Shown here: positions 1-9,774 of the stretch, in pieces
Layout of the letters: each line of letters begins with the position of its first letter
Numbering within the stretch: the stretch's first letter is position 1
DNA from: Bog-473 sp963737745
GTDB lineage: Bacteria; Actinomycetota; Acidimicrobiia; Acidimicrobiales; RAAP-2
Length of the DNA stretch: 64,000 nucleotides
Assembly (NCBI GenBank): GCA_963737745.1
Contig: CAVTTR010000001.1
Span: 62,001-126,000 of the forward strand
Direction of reading: 5' to 3'
Notes under the pieces: generated by a model
What the model was told of the DNA's origin: nothing
What the model saw: the letters and a program-made list of their open reading frames with translations, nothing else
The model's database searches: none
Made by a program: the position numbers and the translations under genes

Positions 1-14
1 CCACTCCGGGTACA

Positions 15-28
15 ACCAAGCGCTTGCT
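15..28. promoter_or_regulatory. KstR2-like operator, site 1
   Basis: The 14-mer ACCAAGCGCTTGCT matches the KstR2 consensus AnCAAGnnCTTGnT at all ten fixed positions. It sits about 30 bases before the first short-chain dehydrogenase. A possible -10 element, TACAAC, overlaps its left edge at 11-16; the matching -35 would lie outside the window. A bound repressor here would cover the transcription start. Confidence 0.75.
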
Positions 29-59
29 TCAAAGCAGGCCGAACTCTACGATGATTGGG

Positions 60-962
60 ATGACAGACCTCAGATTCGATGGACAAGTCGCTCTCGTTAC
101 CGGTGCTGGCGGGGGTGTCGGGGCCGAGTACGCCAGACTGCTCGCAGCCCGAGGCGCACTCGTCGTGATAAATGATCTCGGCGGTACGGTGGACGGAAAG
201 GGCCAGAGCACCACGGCTGCGGAGCGGGTCGTAAGTGAGATACGAGGCGCGGGTGGTGAAGCGGTTGCTGACGCAAACTCAGTTGCGAGCGAGAGCGGGG
301 CCATCGCAGCCGTGCAAGCGACCCTGAATGCCTATGAGCGCATCGACATTGTAGTGAACAACGCTGGGATTCTGCGTGACCGATCTTTACTGAAAATGAC
401 GACGGACGACTTTGATGCTGTCCTTGACGTGCATCTCCGTGGCGCATTCTGGGTTACACAAGCGGCGTGGGGCTACATGCGCGAAGCGAAATACGGGCGA
501 ATCATCAACACGACCTCCAACGCCGGGCTGCTCGGCAACTTTGGCCAGGCGAATTACGCAGCGGCGAAGATGGGCCTCGTGGGGCTCACGAAAGTTCTCG
601 CCCGCGAGGGTAAAGATCACAACATTAAAGTCAATGCTGTCGCACCTATGGCGAGAACGCGCATGACTGAGGATCTTCTCGGAGAAGCTGGAGCGGTGCT
701 CGAACCATCTCTGGTCGCGCCGATAGTTGTCTTTCTCGCACACCAGGACAATCCGGTTAGTGGCGAGATCTATTGTGCAGGGGCTGGCGTCGTGAACCGG
801 TTTTTCGTAGGAGCCACCAAAGGAATCTACCGTGAGGATCTCTCACCAGAATCAGTTCGCGATAATTTTGATCGAATCAACGACGAGACTGACTATGCCG
901 TGTATTCGAGTGTGTACGATCACGTGCGGACCCTTCTCAAAGCGGGGTCACCGTCGAAATGA
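60..962 (+). CDS. SDR-family 3-hydroxyacyl-CoA dehydrogenase-like protein
   Basis: A 300-residue short-chain dehydrogenase resembling the dehydrogenase part of peroxisomal multifunctional enzyme 2 (HSD17B4 type), which oxidises 3-hydroxyacyl-CoAs with NAD+. Visible are the glycine-rich cofactor loop TGAGGGVG near residue 14, NDLGG near 39, NNAG near 100 and the catalytic set Ser153, Tyr166, Lys170. The C-terminal 60 residues run beyond the minimal SDR fold. The start at 60 gives the usual MTDLRFDG opening; an in-frame ATG at 51 is possible. A KstR2-like operator lies directly upstream, so the gene probably belongs to the catabolic regulon. It is followed after 25 bases by the APH-fold gene. 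The exact substrate cannot be read from sequence. Confidence 0.85.
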   Translation: MTDLRFDGQVALVTGAGGGVGAEYARLLAARGALVVINDLGGTVDGKGQSTTAAERVVSEIRGAGGEAVADANSVASESGAIAAVQATLNAYERIDIVVNNAGILRDRSLLKMTTDDFDAVLDVHLRGAFWVTQAAWGYMREAKYGRIINTTSNAGLLGNFGQANYAAAKMGLVGLTKVLAREGKDHNIKVNAVAPMARTRMTEDLLGEAGAVLEPSLVAPIVVFLAHQDNPVSGEIYCAGAGVVNRFFVGATKGIYREDLSPESVRDNFDRINDETDYAVYSSVYDHVRTLLKAGSPSK

Positions 963-987
963 TTCAGGTCGATGTGTCAACGACTCG

Positions 988-2031
988 ATGTTTGCACTGA
1001 TGGAAACTGACTTCGATTTCGACACGCTGGCTTCCTGGATGGACGGTCAAGAACTCGGTACCGGTCCGATCGAATCGGTGGAACATCTGAGTGGGGGAAC
1101 GCAAAACATTCTCATTCGCTTCGTTCGATCGGGGCGTACCTACTTGTTGAGAAGGCCCCCGCGCCACAAGCGCCCGAACAGCGACGAAACCATGCGCCGA
1201 GAAGCCAAGGTTCTCGCCGCGCTGGATGGTTCAGACGTTCCTCACCCGCGTTTGATCGCCGCATGTCCAGACCAGGGGGTACTGGGAGCATCGTTTTACC
1301 TCATGGAAGCGATCGACGGCTTCAATCCGTTCGACCGTATTCCCGATGTATTCGCGAGCAATGGTTCGGCACATCGTACGTTTGGAATGGGCCTCGCGGC
1401 GGCGGCGGCGGCGATCGCAGACCTCGATGTACTGTCAATTGGTTTGGCGGATCTGGGTGCAGGCGATACGTGGCTGGAAAGACAGGTCCCGCAGTGGCAG
1501 AATCAACTGCGCTCTTACGAGTCGGTGAGCGGATATAAGGCTCTCGACCTTGGTCCGCACGAGGAAGTCGGTGAGTGGCTTCTCATGCGACAGCCAACCA
1601 GCGGGCGGGTAGGCCTCATTCATGGCGATTTTCACGCCGCGAATACGATTGTCGATCCCACCACAGGATCGATCAAGGCCGTTGTGGATTGGGAACTTGT
1701 AACACTCGGCGATCCATTCATCGACATTGCTACCCTCCTCGTATCGTGGCCCGACACGAGCCTCCCCGTACCGAATTCGATTCGTAAACCGCTATCGGGG
1801 CTACCGCATCGTTCTGAGCTTATCGATGAGTATGCCCGCCGGACGGGCTTCGACATGTCTGATTTTCTGTGGTTCCAAGTGTTGGCATGCTATCGGGTCG
1901 CTGTGATTCTGGATGGCACGCATGCCCGGGCCCTCGATGGCCGAGCCGGGTCCTCAGTCGCGGCTGCGCTCCATGGCGCAGCGAAACTCTTGATCTCGCA
2001 GGCGCAGCAGCTGATCGTCCGGGGGAGTTGA
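988..2031 (+). CDS. Phosphotransferase (APH) family protein, FadE36/ACAD10-like
   Basis: A 347-residue protein with the aminoglycoside-phosphotransferase/choline-kinase fold. The catalytic loop HGDFH is at residues 212-216, with Asn a few residues later, and the metal-binding DWE is at 234-236. This subfamily is usually found with acyl-CoA dehydrogenases (mycobacterial FadE36, the N-terminal domain of ACAD10/11) and is thought to phosphorylate hydroxylated acyl-CoAs rather than antibiotics. Its position behind the HSD17B4-like gene fits that role. ATG 988 was chosen over an upstream extension overlapping the previous gene; ATG 1000 is an alternative. No clear Shine-Dalgarno sequence is seen. 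Confidence 0.8.
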   Translation: MFALMETDFDFDTLASWMDGQELGTGPIESVEHLSGGTQNILIRFVRSGRTYLLRRPPRHKRPNSDETMRREAKVLAALDGSDVPHPRLIAACPDQGVLGASFYLMEAIDGFNPFDRIPDVFASNGSAHRTFGMGLAAAAAAIADLDVLSIGLADLGAGDTWLERQVPQWQNQLRSYESVSGYKALDLGPHEEVGEWLLMRQPTSGRVGLIHGDFHAANTIVDPTTGSIKAVVDWELVTLGDPFIDIATLLVSWPDTSLPVPNSIRKPLSGLPHRSELIDEYARRTGFDMSDFLWFQVLACYRVAVILDGTHARALDGRAGSSVAAALHGAAKLLISQAQQLIVRGS

Positions 2032-2146
2032 CGCAGGCGTAATAGTTGCTGTCAGGTTCTGAATGTCGGTGAAACCCTTGATCCGTGAGAGAAGGCGACG
2101 AAATCGTCGATAGATGCGCTCGCATCGGCCATTCACTAAGCACGGC

Positions 2147-2971
2147 CTATTCACTAAGTATTCGAAGGGACTCCTGGATTCGTTCGAACTTGTGGGTTAC
2201 TGACGGGCCACTTTCCTTGTGCGTCAGGATGTATAGCTGGTCCGTCCCGATGGCGTCGACGACCATCTCGGCGACCACGGATGGAGCCATGACGTCACCC
2301 ACGAAATCCTTGCCGTCGAAATTGTGCTTGCGTATTTTGTGGACTGAACGGGACGGACCGAATTCGACTTGGCGGTTCCTTTCTGAGCGCGCGAAGCCTG
2401 TGGCTACGCGCATCGGACAGAGTACAGATACACCGATGCCATCGCGTCGTAGTTCGCTGCGAAGAACCTCGGCAATGCCGACGACTGCGTACTTGGTCGC
2501 ACCGTATGCTCCCAGTCCTGGCGCCGGAACAAGGCCAGCGATGGACGCAGTGAACGTAATGTGCGACGGCCGGTCCTGCGAGACGAGTCTGGGCACGAAC
2601 GCTTCAATGCAATGGATCGTCCCCCACAGGTTCACACCAAGTAGCCATTTCCAGTCGTCGACACTCGTACTCGTTAAGGGTGACATCAAGGCAACACCGG
2701 CGTTACTGTGGAGGAAGTCGATCATTCCGAAGCGGTCGAAAGCCGCGTCAGCCAGTTCGTTGACCTGCGCCGCATCAGAGACGTCCACCTCGACTGCAAG
2801 CACTTCGGTCTTCTCGGCGAGCTCGCTTGCGGTCCTATTGAGGCTTTCCTGTTCGATGTCAGCGATGGCAAGTCGCCACCCCCTGGCCGCCAGAGCCCGG
2901 GCGGTTTCGAGGCCGATACCACTGGCCGCTCCCGTGATGACTGCGGTTCGGAAGTTGCCCTCGTCTATCAT
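2147..2971 (-). CDS. Short-chain dehydrogenase/reductase
   Basis: A 274-residue classical SDR. The cofactor loop TGAASGIG begins at residue 13, NAG is at about 90, and the catalytic residues are Ser143, Tyr156 and Lys160. It probably oxidises or reduces a hydroxyl or keto group on the regulon's substrate; which one is unknown. It converges on the APH-fold gene. Its start at 2971 lies 30 bases from a near-perfect palindrome (3001-3016) that matches the KstR2-type operator with one mismatch, so it is likely repressed with the rest of the block. Confidence 0.85.
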   Translation of the reverse strand: MIDEGNFRTAVITGAASGIGLETARALAARGWRLAIADIEQESLNRTASELAEKTEVLAVEVDVSDAAQVNELADAAFDRFGMIDFLHSNAGVALMSPLTSTSVDDWKWLLGVNLWGTIHCIEAFVPRLVSQDRPSHITFTASIAGLVPAPGLGAYGATKYAVVGIAEVLRSELRRDGIGVSVLCPMRVATGFARSERNRQVEFGPSRSVHKIRKHNFDGKDFVGDVMAPSVVAEMVVDAIGTDQLYILTHKESGPSVTHKFERIQESLRILSE

Positions 2972-3592
2972 GGGCCTCAGTGTAGGGATCGCTTATATTC
3001 CCGAGCAAGTGCTCGGTCATATAAGCTAGCTAAGTGATGAGTCACTGCAGACTGATGAGCCGCATAGCTTCCAACCATGCCGCTTCTACCTGGGATTTTG
3101 TGTTCCAGCGGCGGCTCGTCGCTCCATCCCAGCGGAGGGCTCGCGGGTCAGGCGTTTGTAGGTACTTGTCATAATGGTATGGGAAAGCCCATCCGGATCT
3201 ATGAATCAGTGGGGCCAAGCCTCCATGACCAGTCACATTCGGACTCTGGTCCAACTCGGAAGTTATGCACGGGGGACGTTTGCTCTCTCGCGAGGATGCG
3301 GTGCCGTGGGAGTCGGAAGCAGAAGCCTTGCGTGTACGGCCCACCCGCTCGAGTTTGCGTCGTTGGCCCTGGTTTTTGACCCGTCGGAAGCACGTATCGC
3401 TGTGCCGTTCGCGAGTCTGGATATACATTACGGACAGAAGGAATCAGCGAGCATTGATCCGTGCAGGGCCAGTCAATTCTGGACCTCCGACGGGGGCCCG
3501 CTGAAGGCTGTGCCACCAGAATGACATACCGCCGTAACGTCCCGTGCAGTAGCTTCACAGCCGATCAATCATCTTGAAGGGAAATCCCGCTC
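2972..3592. other. Divergent intergenic region between SDR and tetR
   Basis: About 620 bases separate the minus-strand SDR from the repressor gene. Apart from the operator at 3001-3017 I see no convincing gene. Short open frames exist on both strands (for example 3174-3524), but their translations show no family motif, no ribosome-binding site and no low-complexity or hydrophobic pattern. It could be a decayed gene or a long leader. Confidence 0.5.
3001..3017. promoter_or_regulatory. KstR2-like operator, site 2
   Basis: The stretch contains the 16-base perfect palindrome CCGAGCAAGTGCTCGG (3001-3016). The 14-mer at 3004-3017 fits the KstR2 consensus with one mismatch. It is upstream of the minus-strand SDR gene and about 575 bases upstream of the repressor gene itself. 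Confidence 0.65.
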
Positions 3593-4210
3593 ATGCCGAA
3601 ACCTCGATCGAAATCCGCCTCGAGTCCGCGGCGCGAAGAACTCGTCAAGATTGCTGCCAAGCTGTTCGCCCGACAGGGGTACAGGGCGACAAGCGTCAGA
3701 GACATCGCCGCAAAGGCTGACATCTTATCGGGCAGTTTGTTCCATCATTTTGACTCAAAGGATGGAATTTTAGACGAGATCGTGAACCCATTTTTCGATG
3801 AACTCGTCGAGCGAAGTCTTGCAGTCGAAAGCGAGGAACTGCCGCCTCGAGAAACCGTCGTGGGACTCGTGACTGTCTACATCACGATGATGAAGAACAA
3901 CCCTGATAGCGCCAGGATTATCTACAACGATTGGAACTACATTGTCACCTCGAGACCCAATTTGGAGCGTGGGTTTTCAGAGATCGATCGATTGTGGTCC
4001 GACCTGATGCGCTCTGCTGTTGAGAGAGGGCTGTTCCGAAGCGACCTCGACTATCGGATCGTCTACCGGATGCTACGTGGGTCGTTGACCGATGTTATCA
4101 ACTGGTTCGATCCCAAAGGGTCAATGACAATTGCTGAGATTGCCGATCAATTCGCAACGGTCCTGTTTGACGGCGTGTCGACGCGACGGCGTCGAGCACA
4201 ACAGCCGTGA
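3593..4210 (+). CDS. kstR2: TetR-family repressor, KstR2-like
   Basis: A 205-residue TetR-family repressor. The N-terminal HTH spans about residues 15-60, and the recognition region ADILSGSLFHHFDSKDG closely parallels the mycobacterial KstR2 segment (ILSGSLYHHF.SK). The C-terminal ligand domain keeps the W/Y-rich KstR2 ending (VINWF versus VRWY). Mycobacterial KstR2 represses steroid C/D-ring degradation and is released by HIP-CoA, a ring-degradation acyl-CoA. The seven KstR2-type palindromes around it strongly suggest it is the regulator of this block. A GAAGGGA sequence precedes ATG 3593 at a slightly long spacing. The family call is secure; functional equivalence to KstR2, and the inducer, are inferred. 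Confidence 0.85.
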   Translation: MPKPRSKSASSPRREELVKIAAKLFARQGYRATSVRDIAAKADILSGSLFHHFDSKDGILDEIVNPFFDELVERSLAVESEELPPRETVVGLVTVYITMMKNNPDSARIIYNDWNYIVTSRPNLERGFSEIDRLWSDLMRSAVERGLFRSDLDYRIVYRMLRGSLTDVINWFDPKGSMTIAEIADQFATVLFDGVSTRRRRAQQP

Positions 4211-4281
4211 AATTTTCCGCGCTGAGCAGAATTCGCGGATGCACTCGCCCTCCAGAGGGTCTACCAGCCGCCGTAAATAGT

Positions 4282-4323
4282 AGCAAGCGCTTGGTTGACG
4301 GGCCTCGCATCGAATAGTAAGGT
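4282..4323 (+). promoter_or_regulatory. KstR2-like operator, site 3, with promoter
   Basis: AGCAAGCGCTTGGT at 4282-4295 matches the KstR2 consensus exactly. It abuts a -35 element TTGACG (4295-4300), followed by a 17-base spacer and TAAGGT (4318-4323). The promoter points to the Rieske oxygenase gene 190 bases downstream. Confidence 0.7.
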
Positions 4324-4512
4324 TCCGACCCGTAGGACTTAGGGTCTTGGAGATAACGGCACTGATTGAGGACGCGCGGCTGACGCGGGTTGCTCGGTAG
4401 CTCACCGGGCCGAAACGTCGCGGGTCCGATCAGTCCGCTCAGGCTGAAGACACTGGCTTCCCGTCAAAGGTCCGTCGCGAGGCTCTTCGACCAATCGATT
4501 TCAGGAGACATG

Positions 4513-5590
4513 GTGACAAACCTAGAAGTTGAAGCTTCGGACGGTCGAGTAAATCACGATACGTCACGGGCATCGTTCGACGTCACGCAACGGGTCAAAA
4601 CATTTCAGGAACGCGGTTTCCGTTTTGAAGCTTTTCCGACTGGATGGTTTCAAGTCGGCTGGTCTGAAGAGTTTCCAGTCGGCGAGGCCAAGGCTCTGAG
4701 CTATTTCGGTGAGGAGCAGGTGGCCTTCCGTGGAGAGTCAGGGAAGCTGAACATCTTCGATGCGTTCTGCCCCCACCTTGGTGGCCACCTTGGGCATGGA
4801 GGGATCGTCCGAGGTGAATCTATCGTCTGTCCCTTCCACGGATGGCGGTTCGACTCTTCGGGAGCCAACGTCGAGATCCCCTATTCAAGTGACTGCTCGC
4901 GTAGATCCTTGACGCCTTGGGAGGTTCGGGAGAATTCTGGCGCTGTGTTCGTGTGGCACCATCCCGACCGAAGTGCTCCGTCGTGGGAACTGCCTAATCC
5001 GGTGGTGGATGAATGGGCTGAAAGTTCCTTCCATCAGCCATTCCCGCATTCGCGTTCGGTGCCGCGAGATATTCGCGCCTCCACAGTGGGTGGTCGAGAA
5101 CGCCATCGACGTCCTTCACTTGGAATTCGTCCATCGTACGCCGCCGGCGACTGGATGGAAGATGCGGGAGTCCGACCCAGCTCGCCCGCACTATCTCGCC
5201 ATCGACATCGACGCGGTGTTCGATACACCGCGGGGATTGACGGACATAAAAGGGCTAAATGAAGTGTACGGACTCGGAGTGGTGGTGAACCATCTGGACG
5301 GTTTATTGCCGACCGGGCAGTTGCAATGTGTCACACCGATCGATCATACGCGCTCACACATTCGCTTCAGCATCTTCGTACCGTGTCAACCAGGGGATGC
5401 TCGCGAGGATGCTCCTTCGCGGGTTTCGAAAGCGGTCGTAGATGCTGAAATGTATGAGTTGTACGGACCGGATCGCGACTTCCCGATCTGGGAGAACATG
5501 CGGTACCGAGACCGGCCAAGCTATGCCAAGGAAGAGGCGGAGCTCTACGGGGGTTTTCGTCGATGGATTCGTCAGTTCTATGTCCGGTAA
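4513..5590 (+). CDS. Rieske non-heme iron oxygenase, KshA/DAF-36-like (frameshifted)
   Basis: About 358 residues in two overlapping frames. The N-terminal frame holds the Rieske 2Fe-2S ligands C86-x-H88 and C106-x2-H109. The C-terminal frame holds the mononuclear iron motif N-x2-D-x2-H-x4-H (AIDVLHLEFVH). The pattern CPHLGGHLG...CPFHGW resembles 3-ketosteroid 9-alpha-hydroxylase KshA and the sterol oxygenase DAF-36, so a ring hydroxylase is likely; a separate reductase would be required and is not seen here. The shift falls near 5045-5055: reading TTCCCGC as TTCCGC restores one frame, a probable one-base insertion. GTG 4513 is five bases after AGGAG (4503-4507); ATG 4510 is too close. Its promoter carries an exact operator. 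Steroid as substrate is inference. Confidence 0.75.
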
Positions 5591-5872
5591 CTCCCACAGG
5601 GTTGACAGACTCCTACCGCTGTCTTCCCGTTCCGAGAGCGAAATCGCGGGTGAGATCAGTCGACGAGGCCGAGTTGTTGAGCGAAAGAACTGCCATTCGA
5701 CGACAGAACTCCATTCATCTGTGAGATCGATTGAAGTGGCTAGCACGGACGACCTACCTTCACCCGGCGTACCGGGCAAAAGCCTCGGGACTCGGGCCGG
5801 ACCCGAGGCTTGGCCGTTAGGCCCTATCAGGGCAAAACAACGGGCATTGAGCGAGCGAAAGGCAGAAAATCA

Positions 5873-7036
5873 ATGACAACGGCCGTGATCGTTGATGCGG
5901 TTCGTACGCCCGCTGGCAAGCGCAACGGGATGCTGAAGAATTGGCATCCCGCCGATCTCGCTGCGCACGTGCTGAAGGCGCTCCAGCAGCGCAACGACCT
6001 CGACCCCGCCATAGTCGATGATGTGGTGCTGGGATGCGTTAGTCAGGTGGGTGAGCAGGCGTTCAACATTGCACGGATAGCTGTCCTTGCAGCTAACTGG
6101 CCGGATTCGGTGCCAGCCACCACGGTCGATCGCCAATGTGGATCGAGTCAACAAGCTCTCCACTTCGCAGCGCAAGGCGTCATCGCTGGTGCGTATGACG
6201 TGGTGATCGCAGCTGGCGTGGAGATCATGACGAGAACGCCGATGGGTTCAGCGGCATTGAAGGGAATGGGTTCGCCATTTCCCAAAAGCGTCCGTGATCG
6301 CTATGTAGACACTGGACTGCCCCCGCAGGGCATCGGAGCAGAGTTGATTGCCGACGAATACGGGCTAACCCGCGAATCGCTGGACGCGTATGGCGCCGAG
6401 AGTCAGCGCCGAGCTGAAGCCGCCACCCAAGAGGGTCGGTTCGACGACGAGATTGTGCCCGTACCTGTCACAGTCGACGGCGCTACAGAGTTGATAACTC
6501 GCGACGAGGGAATTCGCGCGGGCACTACCCTCGAGTCGCTAGCGAATCTGAAGCCTGCATTCAAAGAGAGCGGAAAGATTACCGCGGGCAATTCATCGCA
6601 AATTGCAGATGGCGCCTCCGCGGTGCTGATCATGAGCCTTGAGAAGGCGGAGGCGCTGCGATTGCGTCCTCGTGCACAATTCCGCGGCTTTGCCCTGGCA
6701 GCGACCGACCCCGTGACGATGCTCAAGGGGCCGATCCCTGCTACGCACAAGGTCATTAAGCGCTCAGGCCTGTCGATCGACGAAATTGACTTATTCGAAG
6801 TTAACGAAGCGTTTGCATCGGTGGTGCTCGCTTGGCAGAAGGAACATGGCGTCGACTTGCGGAAGACCAATGTCAATGGCGGGGCGATTGCGCTAGGACA
6901 TCCGCTCGGTGCAAGCGGCACAAAGCTCATGGCGACACTGTTGAATGAACTCGAACGTAGCGGTGGACGCTATGGTCTCCAGACGATGTGCGAGGGTGGC
7001 GGCCTCGCCAACGCCACCATCATCGAGCGCTTATGA
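5873..7036 (+). CDS. Thiolase (acetyl-CoA C-acyltransferase), FadA6/FadA5-like
   Basis: A 387-residue thiolase of usual length. The acylated cysteine is C89 in DRQCGSS. NEAFA, the GHPLG loop with the active-site histidine and the C-terminal CEGGG cysteine are all present, so it should be an active degradative thiolase. The ending GRYGLQTMCEGGG closely resembles mycobacterial FadA5/FadA6, thiolases of steroid side-chain and ring catabolism. It releases acetyl-CoA or a similar unit in the last step of beta-oxidation. ATG 5873 was chosen because the family begins with TTAVIVDAVRTP; an upstream extension is not conserved. It lies 282 bases after the Rieske gene on the same strand, probably in the same regulon. 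Confidence 0.9.
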   Translation: MTTAVIVDAVRTPAGKRNGMLKNWHPADLAAHVLKALQQRNDLDPAIVDDVVLGCVSQVGEQAFNIARIAVLAANWPDSVPATTVDRQCGSSQQALHFAAQGVIAGAYDVVIAAGVEIMTRTPMGSAALKGMGSPFPKSVRDRYVDTGLPPQGIGAELIADEYGLTRESLDAYGAESQRRAEAATQEGRFDDEIVPVPVTVDGATELITRDEGIRAGTTLESLANLKPAFKESGKITAGNSSQIADGASAVLIMSLEKAEALRLRPRAQFRGFALAATDPVTMLKGPIPATHKVIKRSGLSIDEIDLFEVNEAFASVVLAWQKEHGVDLRKTNVNGGAIALGHPLGASGTKLMATLLNELERSGGRYGLQTMCEGGGLANATIIERL

Positions 7037-7104
7037 CGAACTCGAAAGATCTTCGATGATGTCAGCGGTGGTGCTCTAACCGAGATCGGAGGGGCAAGCT
7101 CTCA

Positions 7105-7118
7105 AGCAACTGCTTGGT
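7105..7118. promoter_or_regulatory. KstR2-like operator, site 4
   Basis: AGCAACTGCTTGGT matches the KstR2 consensus with one mismatch. It is 60 bases upstream of the acyl-CoA ligase gene. A possible -10 element TACACT follows at 7127-7132; the -35 is weak. Confidence 0.6.
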
Positions 7119-7177
7119 TGGTCAACTACACTCTTCGTGTGGCATGACCGGAGCATGAGATCCGGAAGGAGGAACAT

Positions 7178-8720
7178 ATGTATCCAGGCAACTGGGCGAA
7201 GATCCATCCCGATAAGCCAGCGGTGATAATGGCGGAGTCGGGAAAACAGTTGACTTACCAAGAACTCAATGACCGCTCTACTCAGCTCGCCCACTATTTT
7301 CGGCAATGCGGCTTGGGGGTCGGATCGTATGCCGCTGTTCTGGTCGGAAACTCGCTCGACAGCTTTGTGGTCTTCTGGGCGGCGCACCGTTCGGGACTGT
7401 TCTATATCCCAATTAATTGGCACCTCACCGCGCGAAATTGACTACATCCTAGAGGATAGTGGGGCGGAAATGCTCATAGTCGACCACACTCACGAGGAGG
7501 CAGGTCATGAACTAACCGATAAGCGCGGAACTCAACTGTTAATGGTCGGTGAAGGATCCTCAGACACCAATCACGTTGAGGATGTCATTGGCACCATGCC
7601 CACTACAGAACTAGATGATGAAACCGAGGGCGTAGAGATTATCTACACCTCAGGAACTACGGGCCAGCCAAAGGGTGGTCGACGACCGTTGCCGAACACG
7701 CACCCGGCGAGTGACAGTCGAAAACTGTCGAAGTTGTTTAACCTGTTTGAAATGTCCCAAGAGACCGTGTACCTGAGCCCCGGTGCACCGCTCTATCATG
7801 CGGCGCCGCTTCGATTTTGCATGGCTCAGCATCGCCTTGGCGGTACTGCCGTGGTCATGGAGCGGTTCGACGCGATTCAGGCGCTAAGCAGTATCGAGCA
7901 GTACTCGATTACGCATTCACAGTGGGTACCAACCATGTTTGTTCGTATGCTGCGCCTCGATGAGGAGAATCGCAACGGTTTCGACATGAGTTCACATCGC
8001 GTCGCCATCCACGGAGCTGCCCCCTGCCCACGTCCTATCAAAGAAGCGATGCTTAGTTGGTGGGGCCCAATTCTGCATGAATACTACGGTGCGTCCGAAG
8101 GTGGGGGTGTTACCCATATCGGACCAGACGAGTGGTTGCAACATCCCGGCTCCGTTGGAAAGCCACTTTACGGAGTGCCGCATATTCTCGATGAGGAGGA
8201 TGGGAACGAGTTGCCGCCGGAGAAGATCGGCCTGGTGTTCTTTGAACGCGGCATTCCCATCGAGTACCACAACGACCAAGCGAAGACTCTATCTGCCCAC
8301 GGGCCAAATGGATGGTCGACAGTCGGCGACCTCGGGTACCTCGACGACGACGGCTATCTATACCTGGTTGATCGCCGGTCGAACCTCATTATCTCGGGCG
8401 GCGTGAACATCTATCCGCAAGAGATCGAGGATGTGTTAATCCTGCATCCGGCAGTACATGACGTAGCCGTGATCGGGGTCCCAAATGAAGAGTTCGGCCA
8501 AGAGGTAAAAGCAGTCGTTCAAGTGCGCGACGGGGGTAAACCCTCGAAGGAACTTGAAAGGACACTCATTGACTATTGCCGAACTGCTCTCGCGACATAC
8601 AAATGCCCTCGGAGTGTCGACTTTGTCGATGAACTACCTCGTGCTGAAAGTGGAAAGCTATACAAGCGTCGTCTCCTTGAACGGTTTGCGGACGATGAAT
8701 CAGCATCCGCCTCCACATGA
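7178..8720 (+). CDS. Acyl-CoA ligase (FadD-type, AMP-forming), frameshifted
   Basis: About 513 residues of an adenylate-forming acyl-CoA synthetase. It activates a carboxylic acid with ATP and CoA, possibly the entry step for the regulon's substrate in the way FadD3 acts in the KstR2 regulon. Visible are the P-loop YTSGTTGQPKG, the YGASEGGG adenine motif, the GDLGYLDDDGYLYLVDR hinge and the C-terminal catalytic lysine in ESGKLYKR. The first 87 residues and the rest lie in different frames, joined near 7425-7440 within a CG-rich run after NWHL. The start has an excellent AGGAGG seven bases before ATG 7178. The operator at 7105 is directly upstream. It converges on the phosphotransacetylase-like gene. 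Confidence 0.8.
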
Positions 8721-8818
8721 CTGCGAGCGTGCACTGCGTCTGTATTTGGAGGGCGTCAACGGCGCACACGCCTTTGATTGGGCGAAGGCGCGTCGAGAGT
8801 AGCGACTGAGAGCCCGCC

Positions 8819-9752
8819 TTAGACTGTGCAACAGAACGCCGCTGCCAAGTCAACGATGTCCTGTGTGTGGCAGCTACGGGAGAGATCGAGGAAGGGTCGC
8901 TGCAGTCCCTCGGTAAACGGTCCCAGCATCCTCGCACCGGCAAGGAACTCGGTTATCTTACAGCCGATATTCGCCGCGTCGAGCCCGGGAAACACCAGTA
9001 CGTTTGCGCGACCAGCAACATCGGATCCAGGTGCTTTGCGTGCAGCAACGGACTGCACCAACGCGGCGTCAAACTGAAGCTCGCCGTCGACCATCAGATC
9101 CGGGCGGCGGAGCTGAGCGAGCCTGACCGCATCTCGGATGGTGTCGACTCGCGGATGCTGTGCACTCCCCAAAGTGGAGAAGGACAAGAGCGCCACGCGT
9201 GGCTTCTCGCCGGTCAGCTTGCGGTGGCCGTCCGCACACCGAATAGCAATGGTGGCGAGCTGCTCGGCAGATGGATCCGGGTTCATTGCACAGTCACCAT
9301 ACGTGAGCACACGCTTTGGCAGGATCATCATGACCCGCGTCGACACGAATTTATCCGGAGTTGAGACGCCGACACCACGGATCGCAGCACGCAACACCTC
9401 GCCCGACGTGAAGATGCATCCTGCAATTACGGCGTCGACCCGGCCAATTCCTAAAATCGCGGCCGCAAACATTAAGGGTGAGGCCAGGGCCGCCTCGGGG
9501 TCAGTCACTCGCCCGGCCAGGTAGTCCACACACTGTCTTCGAAGGTTTGAATCCCCTGTCGGTTGGACGGAAACGCCGGGCACCTCGAGTGCCTTTGAGC
9601 CGAGTGGCCCCATGAGCGAAGGAATACCGATACCAGACTCCGCCATCGCCGCGGCCGCGCGCGAGCACGCGATCATCATCGGACTCGGGTAATAGGATTC
9701 GCAATTCGGAGCCCTTCGCTCGAGCGCGGATGCGCTCCACCAGTGGTCTCAC
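8819..9752 (-). CDS. Phosphate acetyl/butyryltransferase family protein (frameshifted)
   Basis: About 310 residues of the PTA/PTB family, which exchanges CoA and phosphate on short acyl groups. The N-terminal RILLPESDDDRVL is in one frame. The rest, including KAPGSDVAGRANVLVFPGLDA and DLSRSC near the C-terminus, is in another; the shift is near 9655-9662 in a GC-alternating run and looks like one inserted base. It is the last gene of the operon with the two AtuA-type genes. No acetate kinase gene is nearby, so its use for energy conservation or CoA recycling from acyl-CoA products is speculative. The family assignment is good; the acyl substrate is unknown. Confidence 0.75.
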
Positions 9753-9774
9753 TAGCGGTCAGACCTGGGGTCGC

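Noticed and set aside
2085..3029. A 314-codon plus-strand frame
   Set aside because: Antisense of the short-chain dehydrogenase, Ser/Arg-rich, no motif.
8769..8790. Hairpin CGCCTT/AAGGCG between the ligase and Pta stops
   Set aside because: Only six pairs with a ten-base loop and no T-run on either side; too weak to call a terminator.
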